NCBI GenBank assembly: GCA_001796355.1
Contig: MGMG01000088.1
Coordinates: 1-64,000, forward strand
Direction: 5' to 3'
Length of the DNA stretch: 64,000 nt
DNA from: Chloroflexi bacterium GWB2_54_36
GTDB taxonomy: Bacteria > Chloroflexota > Anaerolineae > Anaerolineales > Anaerolineaceae
The notes under the pieces are model-generated. The model saw only the letters and a program-made list of their open reading frames with translations. It had not been told where the DNA came from and searched no databases. Both the position numbers and the translations under genes were made by a program. Shown in pieces: positions 27,607 through 36,301 of the stretch (its first letter is position 1; every line of letters starts with the position of its first letter).

Positions 27607-27622
27607 TGCAAGTTATGTGCCA
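27607..27622 (-). promoter_or_regulatory. Sigma-54 promoter upstream of rpoN
   Basis: Reverse strand TGGCACA-TAAC-TTGCA, about 50 bp 5' of rpoN ATG. Confidence 0.78.
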
Positions 27623-27671
27623 GGTCAATCTGACCGTCTTCGTGGTAGAATTTTGACCAAAAAGGTAACCC

Positions 27672-28562
27672 ATGAAGCGTTCTCTACGTGCCATCCTCGC
27701 AATCGCAGCCGTAGGCATTCTGGTTGTCAGCATAATCTGGTGGGCGACGGACAAGGCAGCCACCCCTGCTGGTTTTGACGGTGACCGCGCTTACCTGGAT
27801 GTAAAAGCCCAGGTCGAGTTGGGTGCGCGCACTCCGGGCAGCCCGGCCCATCAGGCCGCCATCGAGTACTTTTCCGCTGAGTTGGAAAAGGCTGGCTGGG
27901 ATGTTGCGCTGCAGGAAACGAATTACGGCGGGCATCCGGTCAAAAACGTGATTGCCAAACGCGGCAGCGGCCGCTGGCTGATCCTGGGAGCCCATTTTGA
28001 TTCCCGCCTCGCTGCCGATCAGGATCTTAACCCCGCCAACCATGCAACCCCCGTACCGGCCGCCAATGACGGCGCTTCCGGGGCTGCGGTACTGCTCGAA
28101 CTGGCGCGCAGTCTACCCGCAAACCTTAATCAGGAAATATGGCTGACATTTTTCGATGTAGAGGATCAAGGTGACCTACCCGGCTGGGATTGGATCCTAG
28201 GTTCTTCTGCGTTGGCAGAAAGCCTGCCAGAGACAAAATTACCCGAAGCGGTTATCATTGTAGATATGATCGGCGATGCCGATTTGAATATTTATATGGA
28301 GCGAAATTCCGATGGTGATTTAACCCGTGAAATTTGGAATACGGCTGCAGAATTAGGCTATGCGAATTTTTTCGTTCCTGAATATAAATTCGCAATGCTC
28401 GATGACCACACCCCTTTTCTGCGGCGCGGCATTCGTGCGGTGGATTTGATCGATTTTGACTACCCGTACTGGCACACAACCCAGGACACGCTCGATAAAG
28501 TCTCCGCTGAAAGCCTGAATATTGTCGGCGACACCCTCTATCAGTGGATTACAACCCGCTGA
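27672..28562 (+). CDS. M28 family metallopeptidase (aminopeptidase/glutaminyl cyclase-like)
   Basis: WLILGAHFDSR...ANDGASGAAVLLELARSL...FFDVEDQGDLPGWDWILGS; N-terminal signal anchor. Confidence 0.8.
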   Translation: MKRSLRAILAIAAVGILVVSIIWWATDKAATPAGFDGDRAYLDVKAQVELGARTPGSPAHQAAIEYFSAELEKAGWDVALQETNYGGHPVKNVIAKRGSGRWLILGAHFDSRLAADQDLNPANHATPVPAANDGASGAAVLLELARSLPANLNQEIWLTFFDVEDQGDLPGWDWILGSSALAESLPETKLPEAVIIVDMIGDADLNIYMERNSDGDLTREIWNTAAELGYANFFVPEYKFAMLDDHTPFLRRGIRAVDLIDFDYPYWHTTQDTLDKVSAESLNIVGDTLYQWITTR

Positions 28563-28651
28563 CCGCAGGGAAACTCACCTGACAATCCCCTGAATTGACG
28601 GGGAAACCGTTTCACAATTTACATAAAGTTTTACATGGGAATTCGAACGCC

Positions 28652-29998
28652 ATGGCTAAGAAATCAACTGAATCAACGACTCCGCCGCGCGAACGCGCCT
28701 TTCTGGTGGGCGTGGAGCTGCGCGGAGAGCCTGCTCTCATGACGCTGGATGACTCACTGGCAGAACTGGCGCTGCTTGCGGAAACTGCTGAACTGGATAT
28801 CGTCGGCGAAACCTCTCAGAAGCTTGATAAACCCAACCCGGAGACCTATATTGGCTCGGGAAAGGTGGAAGAGCTAAAAATCCTGGTCGAAGAAACCCTG
28901 GCAGACCTGGTTATCTTTGATTCCGAACTTTCACCGCGCCACCAGCGGGAATTGGAAGAAAAATTCGGCGACCAGGTGCGCATTCTTGACCGTACCGCGC
29001 TGATTCTCGACATTTTTGCCCGGCATGCAGATACCCGCGAAGGGATCCTGCAGGTCGAGTTGGCGTACTACGAGTACCGGTTGCCGCGTCTGACGCGCGC
29101 CTGGACGCACCTGGCGCGCCAGGCAGGCGGTGGCGGGGGTCGCACCGGTTCCACTGGTGGGGTCGGCTTACGCGGCCCCGGTGAGACTCAGTTGGAGGTG
29201 GATCGTCGGGAGATTCATAAACGGATCACCCACCTGAAGGGAGAACTGGAAAAAGTCCGCGCTCACCGGCACCGCTACCGCGAGCAGCGGCGGCGCTCCA
29301 ATGTACCGACCGTCGCCCTGGTGGGCTATACCAATGCCGGAAAATCCACGCTGCTCAACAAACTGGCGCGCTCGGATGTCTATGTGGCCAACCAACTGTT
29401 TGCTACCCTCGATCCGACCACCCGCCGGGTAGAATTGCCAGCCGGACACACCGCGCTGTTCACCGACACTGTAGGCTTCATCCAAAAGCTGCCTACTATG
29501 CTGGTGGCTGCCTTCCGCGCCACGCTGGAGGAAATCAACGAAGCGGACTTGCTGCTGCACGTGCTGGATGTCACCCATCCGAACGCGCTGGAGCAATGGC
29601 AGTCGGTGCAGGAGACGCTCGTCGATATCGGTGCGCAGGATATCCCGATGGTGACTGCGCTCAACAAGATCGACCGGCTGGCGAGCCCTGAAACCATCAG
29701 CGCATCGCTATCTCAACGCACGCCCACCATCCCCATCTCAGCACTAACAGGCCAGGGCGCCGAGGATTTGTTGCGGATGATCGAGGGGCAGCTTTTCGAA
29801 AACTACACCCAGGTCACCGTGCATATCCCCTACCGGGATGGTCAGTTGATTTCCTTGTTTCATGAGCAGGGCAAAGTAGAATCGACGAAACCGGTGGAGG
29901 CCTACATCACCATCAAAGGGATGCTGCCAACCCGCATGCTCTTTCACTACAAGGATTTTATGAAACCGCCCATTGAACCGAACCAAGACACGTTTTAA
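28652..29998 (+). CDS. hflX: GTPase HflX
   Basis: GYTNAGKSTLLNKL, DTVGFIQKLP, GPGETQLEVDRR; start moved to ATG 28652. Confidence 0.92.
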   Translation: MAKKSTESTTPPRERAFLVGVELRGEPALMTLDDSLAELALLAETAELDIVGETSQKLDKPNPETYIGSGKVEELKILVEETLADLVIFDSELSPRHQRELEEKFGDQVRILDRTALILDIFARHADTREGILQVELAYYEYRLPRLTRAWTHLARQAGGGGGRTGSTGGVGLRGPGETQLEVDRREIHKRITHLKGELEKVRAHRHRYREQRRRSNVPTVALVGYTNAGKSTLLNKLARSDVYVANQLFATLDPTTRRVELPAGHTALFTDTVGFIQKLPTMLVAAFRATLEEINEADLLLHVLDVTHPNALEQWQSVQETLVDIGAQDIPMVTALNKIDRLASPETISASLSQRTPTIPISALTGQGAEDLLRMIEGQLFENYTQVTVHIPYRDGQLISLFHEQGKVESTKPVEAYITIKGMLPTRMLFHYKDFMKPPIEPNQDTF

Positions 29999-30045
29999 TA
30001 CCTGTAATACGCAGCCGACGTAATCCGTTAGCCGGCTAGCAACAT

Positions 30046-30078
30046 GAAAACCCCCGAAATTATTCGGGGGTTTTCATG
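30046..30078. terminator. Terminator between convergent hflX and rpmF
   Basis: GAAAACCCCCGAAATTATTCGGGGGTTTTC hairpin followed by T-rich sequence. Confidence 0.85.
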
Positions 30079-30100
30079 TTTTTTGATGAATATCAAAAAA

Positions 30101-30298
30101 TTACGACTTCTTTTCTTCAGTGCCCATTGCCACAATTTCACGGCCCTGGTAGTAGCCGCATTTGGGGCAAACGGTATGGGAAAGCCGCATTTCGCCGCAA
30201 TTGCTGCATTGCACCAGGTTAGTGGCGGTCAGAGCGTCTTGTGAGCGCCGGCGATCGCGGCGGCCCTTCGAATGTTTCCGTTTTGGATGTGGAACCAT
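30101..30298 (-). CDS. rpmF: 50S ribosomal protein L32
   Basis: MVPHPKRKHSKGRRDRRRSQDAL...CSNCGEMRLSHTVCPKCGYYQGREI. Confidence 0.93.
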   Translation of the reverse strand: MVPHPKRKHSKGRRDRRRSQDALTATNLVQCSNCGEMRLSHTVCPKCGYYQGREIVAMGTEEKKS

Positions 30299-30411
30299 AT
30301 TTCAAACTCCTGTCACTTTCATTTCATTCTTTAGAAAAGCCGTCAAATTATAAGAGGGTGCCCCTTTTATGTCAAGCCAATCACCGGAATTGGAATAACT
30401 TTTTTACCTGA

Positions 30412-31569
30412 TCAGCAAGTCACAGTTTTTAAGATATCCTCCAGGCAATCTACAAGCTGTTGAATATTTTCCTTCTCCATTGTCAAAGCGGGATCGAAGC
30501 GCAGGATGTTCCCCGCAGGATAATAACCTACCAGGAATCTATTCTTATATAATTCCTGGAACGCAGTTACCGCCGAAAAATTTTCATGCGGCTGGAACTC
30601 CACTGCGAGTAACATTCCCCTCCCACGCGCTTCTTTTACAATGGGATACTGGGAGGTCATTTTTATTAAACTTTCTAAAAAGAATTGACTAACCTCCGCT
30701 CCTCTCTCGATCAGACTTTCTTCCCGCATAATTGTGATTACTTCTTTTGCAACCGCACAACCCAGGGGATCGTTTTGGTGTGACTGAGCGTAATGCAAAT
30801 TACTCTTCTCGATTCTTTCTGCAACCTCACTTTTGATCGCAATGGCGCTTACCGGGTAACCATTGCCCAGGCCTTTTCCGATAGAAACAATATCAGGTTG
30901 GATATCGTAATATTGAAAGCCAAACCACTTGCCAGTTCTACCCATACCAGTGGTGACTTCATTGACTGCCACCAACCCCCCGGATTGCCTGATTCGATTG
31001 ACAATATTTTGCACCAGCGACTTCGGCGGAAATTTTACAAACGCAGAACCACTTCCACCCGGTTCAAACACGAAACCTCCAATCTGGTCGAATGGAATTT
31101 CATCGAGTTTGCGCGTGGACGCTGGATTTTCCTGTGTGCTCCAATCAAACTGGTACCATTCTTCAGGGTTTTTGTTTCCGGCCGAACCGTATGCAGCTAG
31201 ATAAGAATTCGATAGTGTGAGAAGCAATTTTCTTCCCGTGACTCGTCTGATCATCTGCGCGCCAAATTCAACCGCTTCCGACCCTGAACTCAGGAAAACA
31301 CATTTCCCTTCCAATCCGACAATATCAAGCACTTCTACGGCAGCTTCGTCAACTTTTCGATTCGGATAGCGCGTCCCAAGATGCATGATGTCGCGGACCT
31401 GATTTTCAATCACCTGAGTAATACGGGGATGATTGTGCCCAAGCGCTGTGCACCAGATACCGGATTCGAAGTCGATATACCTCTTCCCTAGATCATCATA
31501 GAGATAGCAGTTTTCGCCGCGCACAAAGTTATTCCGAATGATTTCATGACATTTCAAAATGTGATCCAT
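30412..31569 (-). CDS. Class III PLP-dependent aminotransferase
   Basis: GSEAVEFGAQMIRRVTGR; VNEVTTGMGRTG; PDIVSIGKGLGNGYP (Schiff-base Lys). Confidence 0.85.
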   Translation of the reverse strand: MDHILKCHEIIRNNFVRGENCYLYDDLGKRYIDFESGIWCTALGHNHPRITQVIENQVRDIMHLGTRYPNRKVDEAAVEVLDIVGLEGKCVFLSSGSEAVEFGAQMIRRVTGRKLLLTLSNSYLAAYGSAGNKNPEEWYQFDWSTQENPASTRKLDEIPFDQIGGFVFEPGGSGSAFVKFPPKSLVQNIVNRIRQSGGLVAVNEVTTGMGRTGKWFGFQYYDIQPDIVSIGKGLGNGYPVSAIAIKSEVAERIEKSNLHYAQSHQNDPLGCAVAKEVITIMREESLIERGAEVSQFFLESLIKMTSQYPIVKEARGRGMLLAVEFQPHENFSAVTAFQELYKNRFLVGYYPAGNILRFDPALTMEKENIQQLVDCLEDILKTVTC

Positions 31570-32035
31570 ATTGCACCTTTTTTATTCAAATCTTTAGCCA
31601 GAAGATAAGAGAGTCCATCAAAATCGCTGTGTCATTTTTTAACACTCTGTCCTGATCGATAAATTGTGCCTCCCTGAAATGATAGTCTTGTGCTGCCCGA
31701 AGAAGAGAAGTTTGTCAGATTATGCGAACGCTGCTGATGCTGACCTGGGGCAAGGAAAAAAGCGAGGTTAAACGAATAACACCCGCTTCTTGACGCCTGG
31801 AAAACAGACGCATCGAATGATAGCGACATTTTAGGCTAGTGTCAAACGAATTTTCCATTTTTGGCGGAAAGAATCACCAACCTTGATCGCGCCGGTCTCC
31901 GCCCGCAGGGCGCTTTGTGAGCGACCGCGCGCGCAGGCTGACCGAAGGTCCCACCTTTGCGGATCGCGCTTCTCCTCCTAGGGAACGACCCCTGTGTCGT
32001 TCCGTAACTTATCATTTGCATAACTGTATTTACCA

Positions 32036-32614
32036 TCAACTTATTGATAAATGTGTGATGACCTGTCGAATTCTTTCCTTTACTTTCTTGTATTCAATCA
32101 AATACCAGTCCTCCAGCACCGGAATATACTTTGGATCTCCCCGTTTTTCAATCTTATCCAGCAAGTGCCAGATCAGGTCCCGATTTCTGTCTTTCAAAAA
32201 ACTCATATCGTATGGCCGTTGGCCATTTTCCAGGAGTTGGTCAAAACCTTCGAGCAACTCATCAGAAATCGTTTCTTTTTCGATTTCCCAACCGGCACCT
32301 GTATAGGTCAATAAGGGCAAGCGATAATCATACTCAATTCGCAAATAGCCGTTAATAATTACCCAATCGATTCTTGCCAGGACGTCTTCATCAGATAAGT
32401 CGCGATAGTAACCGTATACGGGGCAATGATTGAGTTCGCGTTCCAGCACCTCTTTTGCCTTAGAGCCTTTCATGACTTTTACCAACAGACTCCGGCCGCC
32501 CTGCGCAATCATTTCATCTGCGCCTCTTAAGATCGCCTTTATCTCTCCTGATGGTAGTTTCTGTATATTCCTGGGATCGAGATGGTATTTAACCCGCTGT
32601 ACTTTGCGACTCAT
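32036..32614 (-). CDS. RQC-minor-1-like DNA-binding protein
   Basis: LPSGEIKAILRGADEMIAQGGRSLLVKVMKGSKAKEVLE...PVYGYYRDLSDEDVLARIDWVIINGYL; family name from recall, not searched. Confidence 0.6.
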   Translation of the reverse strand: MSRKVQRVKYHLDPRNIQKLPSGEIKAILRGADEMIAQGGRSLLVKVMKGSKAKEVLERELNHCPVYGYYRDLSDEDVLARIDWVIINGYLRIEYDYRLPLLTYTGAGWEIEKETISDELLEGFDQLLENGQRPYDMSFLKDRNRDLIWHLLDKIEKRGDPKYIPVLEDWYLIEYKKVKERIRQVITHLSIS

Positions 32615-32757
32615 CTTTCACCGGCCCGAATGGTTTACAAATTAACTCTGCGCGCAACGGAACAATGCAAATTGTGTTGGTCATCCTGATACCTAACTAT
32701 CTTAATTGTAAATATATATCAGGACAACACATACTTGTCACCTGGCGCTTGACACGG

Positions 32758-33615
32758 TTACCCTACCGCCAGCGCCATACCTGCCACCGTCAGCAGCGCG
32801 CCCAGCACCTGCCGCCCCCTCACTTTCTCCCCCAGTACCGCACCTGACAGCGCCAGCACAAACAACGGCGAGGTATCCGCCAGCGTCTTGACCACTGCCG
32901 GGCTGCCCTTTTCCAGCGCAGTCAGTAGCAACAGCCATTGAGCAATCACAAACAGCAGCCGGCCGCCGATTTTGACCGCCCGCAGCCGGCTCAACCAACC
33001 CAGCTGCGGGCGCAACACCAGGCTGGTCAGCGCCGCGATGAGCAGCGCGCGCAACAGGTAAAAACTGTACGGGTTGGTCCACTGATTGGCAATCAGCATG
33101 CGAACCGGAAACACATTGACGCCGAACAACAGTGCAGCCAGTAATGGGTATGCCAGATGCCGCGCTTTGACTTCCACCCTCTGCCCGGCTACGCCGCCGT
33201 TGGGGCTGCCGCGCGCCAGAAGGATCAACCCGCCAACCACCAGCCCAATTCCAAGGATGTTCAAAAGACTCAAGTGAAAGCCGGGAGTCAGCCAGGGTTG
33301 CAGTGCCAGCGCTGCCAGCGGCGAGAGCGCCATCACCGCGCTGGCCGTCACCGCCGGCAGCTTTTCAAAGGTCAAATAGTAAAAAATGTTGGCTGCCACA
33401 TCGATCAGCGCAGCCAGCAGGAACAACACCGCCGCCAGCCAGGAAAACTCGAAATACCAGAAGAATGGAGCGGCGGGCAGCAGCATCAGGAAGATCATGC
33501 CAAAGTTGACGCTGATCATGTCGCGCGTCGGAGCCAGCCGCATCATGCGCCGCGCCAGCAAAGCTGCAATCCCGCCCGCGCCGGCTGAAATAATTGCGAC
33601 CCAGTTCGCATCCAT
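32758..33615 (-). CDS. DMT/EamA family transporter
   Basis: About 10 hydrophobic segments; likely start MDANWVAIISAGAGGIAALL at 33615. Confidence 0.75.
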   Translation of the reverse strand: MDANWVAIISAGAGGIAALLARRMMRLAPTRDMISVNFGMIFLMLLPAAPFFWYFEFSWLAAVLFLLAALIDVAANIFYYLTFEKLPAVTASAVMALSPLAALALQPWLTPGFHLSLLNILGIGLVVGGLILLARGSPNGGVAGQRVEVKARHLAYPLLAALLFGVNVFPVRMLIANQWTNPYSFYLLRALLIAALTSLVLRPQLGWLSRLRAVKIGGRLLFVIAQWLLLLTALEKGSPAVVKTLADTSPLFVLALSGAVLGEKVRGRQVLGALLTVAGMALAVG

Positions 33616-33640
33616 ACCGGATAATTGTAGGTTATTTTTT

Positions 33641-33670
33641 AGTAGGAGCGGCTCGCGAGCCGTTCCTACT
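33641..33670. repeat. 30-bp near-perfect palindrome (REP-like)
   Basis: AGTAGGAGCGGCTCGCGAGCCGTTCCTACT: symmetric except one G/T position. Confidence 0.8.
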
Positions 33671-33722
33671 TTAGGGATCGCGCGTAGCTTGATAATCCCA
33701 AAATTGGTATAATGCAACCATT

Positions 33723-34757
33723 ATGGGCACAACTATCTCTCGCCGCGCCTTCCTCAAGCTGCTTTCCGCCGCCGGGGTGACCGGGCTGGGCTTTCGCCCC
33801 TTTTCCGGCGAAGACAGCAATTCAACCGCCAATGACATTGGTCGGGTGACTGTGCGTTCGGTCTCCGTGTATGCGCGCCCTTCGGACAAGAGCCAGATTC
33901 TCTTCCAGCGCTACCGCGACGAATTGGTCAACATCTACTACGAAGTTATCGCGGACGAGGGCCCGGCTTACAACCCAGTCTGGTACCGCGTCTGGGGCGG
34001 TTATATGCACCGCGCGAACGTGGTACGCTCTCAAATCAGATACAACCCGGTGGCTGAATCCATCCCGGAAACCGGTCAGCTGGGCGAGGTGACCGTCCCC
34101 TTCACCCAGGCCATGCGCTACACCGGCTCCCAAGGCTGGGAAACACTCTACCGCCTGTACAATTCCTCCGCTCACTGGGTGCACGCTGTTGAAGAAGGCC
34201 CGGACGGCGAGCCCTGGTATAAGCTGATCGACGAACTATTGGGGGTCGATTACCACGTACCGGCCAGGCATCTGCGCATGGTACAGCCCGAAGAGTTCGC
34301 TCCAATCTCGCCAGACGTCCCACAGCACAAGAAAAAGATTGAAGTCATTATCGGGCACCAAAAGATCATCTGCTATGAAGACGATGTGGCGGTATTCGAG
34401 ACCAATGTCTCGACCGGGCTGGATTATTCGCCCCCCGGCCAGTTGCCGTGGAACACCCCCAAGGGCAGCTTTAATGTGTTTTCCAAGATGCCTTCCAAGC
34501 ATATGGGAGACGGACGGCTGAGCGGTAACCCCGAGGATTATGAATTGCCCGGTGTCCCCTGGACCACCTTCTTCGAGACCAGCGGCGTGGCCTTCCACGG
34601 CACTTACTGGCATGATGACTTTGGTACCCCGCGCAGCCACGGTTGCGTCAACATGCGCTCCGAAGAGGCTAAATGGGTTTTCCGCTGGGTTACACCGATC
34701 AGCGCCCCCGAAACCGTTGAGCAGCGCGGTTACGGCACGCGCGTGATCGTCAGCTAA
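33723..34757 (+). CDS. L,D-transpeptidase (YkuD) with TAT-like signal
   Basis: SRRAFLKLLSAAG twin-Arg; HGTYWHDDFGTPRSHGCVNM catalytic motif. Confidence 0.9.
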   Translation: MGTTISRRAFLKLLSAAGVTGLGFRPFSGEDSNSTANDIGRVTVRSVSVYARPSDKSQILFQRYRDELVNIYYEVIADEGPAYNPVWYRVWGGYMHRANVVRSQIRYNPVAESIPETGQLGEVTVPFTQAMRYTGSQGWETLYRLYNSSAHWVHAVEEGPDGEPWYKLIDELLGVDYHVPARHLRMVQPEEFAPISPDVPQHKKKIEVIIGHQKIICYEDDVAVFETNVSTGLDYSPPGQLPWNTPKGSFNVFSKMPSKHMGDGRLSGNPEDYELPGVPWTTFFETSGVAFHGTYWHDDFGTPRSHGCVNMRSEEAKWVFRWVTPISAPETVEQRGYGTRVIVS

Positions 34758-34773
34758 TCACTCGCTGGCTGCC

Positions 34774-34935
34774 CTCACTCATAGAGCACCCTTCGGGTGG
34801 AGCACTCTGTGAGTGAGCCTGTCGACACTTCGACAAGCTCAGTGACCGCCAGCGCTCCTCTGGCTGCCCGTAGGGCACACCGCTGGCTGAGCCTGTCGAA
34901 GCCAAGGTGTACTGCCCTTCGACAAGCTCAATCGC
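34774..34935. repeat. Intergenic repeat cluster with GAGCCTGTCGA...TCGACAAGCTC inverted repeats
   Basis: GAGCCTGTCGACACTTCGACAAGCTC about 34815-34840; TGAGCCTGTCGAAG...CTTCGACAAGCTCA about 34888-34930. Confidence 0.75.
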
Positions 34936-34975
34936 AGATTGTCCTGCGGACAGGGCGCGGCCTTGATTGGCAGTC

Positions 34976-36181
34976 TTAAACCTCTGTTTCTTCCAGATCA
35001 ACAAATTCCGAGAATACCTGATTGCCTAGCAGCCAGCCGCGCCGGGTCAGCCGCAGGATATCATGATTGCTGCCAGCCCATTCCAGCAGGCTCACCTCTT
35101 GCAGATGCGCAATCTGGTGGGGAAAAGCCTGTTCCAGGCTGGCTCCAAACCTCTGCTGAAAGGTTTGGTTGGAAACTCCTTCGTCCAGCAAGCGCAGCCC
35201 GACCATCAGGTGTTCCTGCATCGCCGTCCAGCGGTCAATGGGCAATGCCGACTCGACCGCAGTTCCAGCAGGAAAATCGGCTGCCCGGCCGGTGTTCATA
35301 TTCTGGATGTACGCCCGCACGCCGCGCAGATTGGCTGTGCGCACCCCGTTGACATAACCGTGTGCGCCGGCGCCCAGACCCAGGTACGGCAGGTTGCGCC
35401 AGTATTGCAGATTATGTCGGCAGGCCAGCATCCCATCCCCGCTATATCGCCCCCAGTTGGAGATTTCGTAATGACCGTATCCGGCGGCTTCCAACCGCTC
35501 GCAAGCCCACTCGAACATATCTGCCGCCAGGTCATCGTCGGGCGCGCTGACCAGACCGCGCTCCAGCCAGTGCCGGAAAGGCGTACCGTGCTCGATCGAG
35601 AGTGCGTACAGCGAAAAATGCTCTGGCTGCAGGTCCATCGCTGTTTTCAATGTCGCTTGCCAGCGTTCGAGCGGCTGAGCGGGCAGCCCATAGATCAGGT
35701 CGAGATTCAGGTTATCAAAACCTGACCTGCGCGCCCACTCCACCGCGCGAATGACGTCCAGCGTATCGTGCTGGCGTTCCAGCAGCATCAAATCCACAGC
35801 ATTGGCCGATTGCATCCCCAGGCTGATTCGATTGAATCCCGCCTGGCGCAGCGCACTCAACGAGTCAAGCGTTACTGTGCCGGGGTTCGCCTCCAGCGTG
35901 ATTTCGGCGTCGGGCAGCACATCAAAGTATTTTCTGCAAGTTTCCAGCAGCGCAGCCAGTTCACCTGCCGGGATCAGGGATGGCGTCCCGCCGCCCAGGA
36001 AGATGGTATGTGTCTGCAAACGTACTCCGGCAGCCTGACCGGCCCAGGCGGCTTCACGCCGCAAGGCAGCCATATATTCAGAGATTAATCCGTCCAGGCC
36101 AGCATAAGTGTTAAAATCGCAATAACTGCAGCGGTGGCGGCAAAACGGAATGTGGAAATACAGGCTGGTCGGTTCGGACAT
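34976..36181 (-). CDS. hemW: Coproporphyrinogen III oxidase-like radical SAM protein (heme chaperone HemW)
   Basis: SLYFHIPFCRHRCSYCDFNTYAG; FLGGGTPSLIP; LEANPGTV; lacks the N-terminal extension typical of HemN. Confidence 0.88.
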   Translation of the reverse strand: MSEPTSLYFHIPFCRHRCSYCDFNTYAGLDGLISEYMAALRREAAWAGQAAGVRLQTHTIFLGGGTPSLIPAGELAALLETCRKYFDVLPDAEITLEANPGTVTLDSLSALRQAGFNRISLGMQSANAVDLMLLERQHDTLDVIRAVEWARRSGFDNLNLDLIYGLPAQPLERWQATLKTAMDLQPEHFSLYALSIEHGTPFRHWLERGLVSAPDDDLAADMFEWACERLEAAGYGHYEISNWGRYSGDGMLACRHNLQYWRNLPYLGLGAGAHGYVNGVRTANLRGVRAYIQNMNTGRAADFPAGTAVESALPIDRWTAMQEHLMVGLRLLDEGVSNQTFQQRFGASLEQAFPHQIAHLQEVSLLEWAGSNHDILRLTRRGWLLGNQVFSEFVDLEETEV

Positions 36182-36301
36182 GTCCGTAGCATATCACAAA
36201 CCAGACCGGGGGGCAAAAACCAGCAAATCTCTTGACGATTTTCGAGTATGTTATAATTTGCGCGCCGGGGGTAGTACCCCGGTTCACTATTGATCAAGCC
36301 T

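Noticed and set aside
34797-34979. 60-aa ORF in the GAGCCTGTCGA repeat cluster
   Set aside because: Repeat-derived, no coding support
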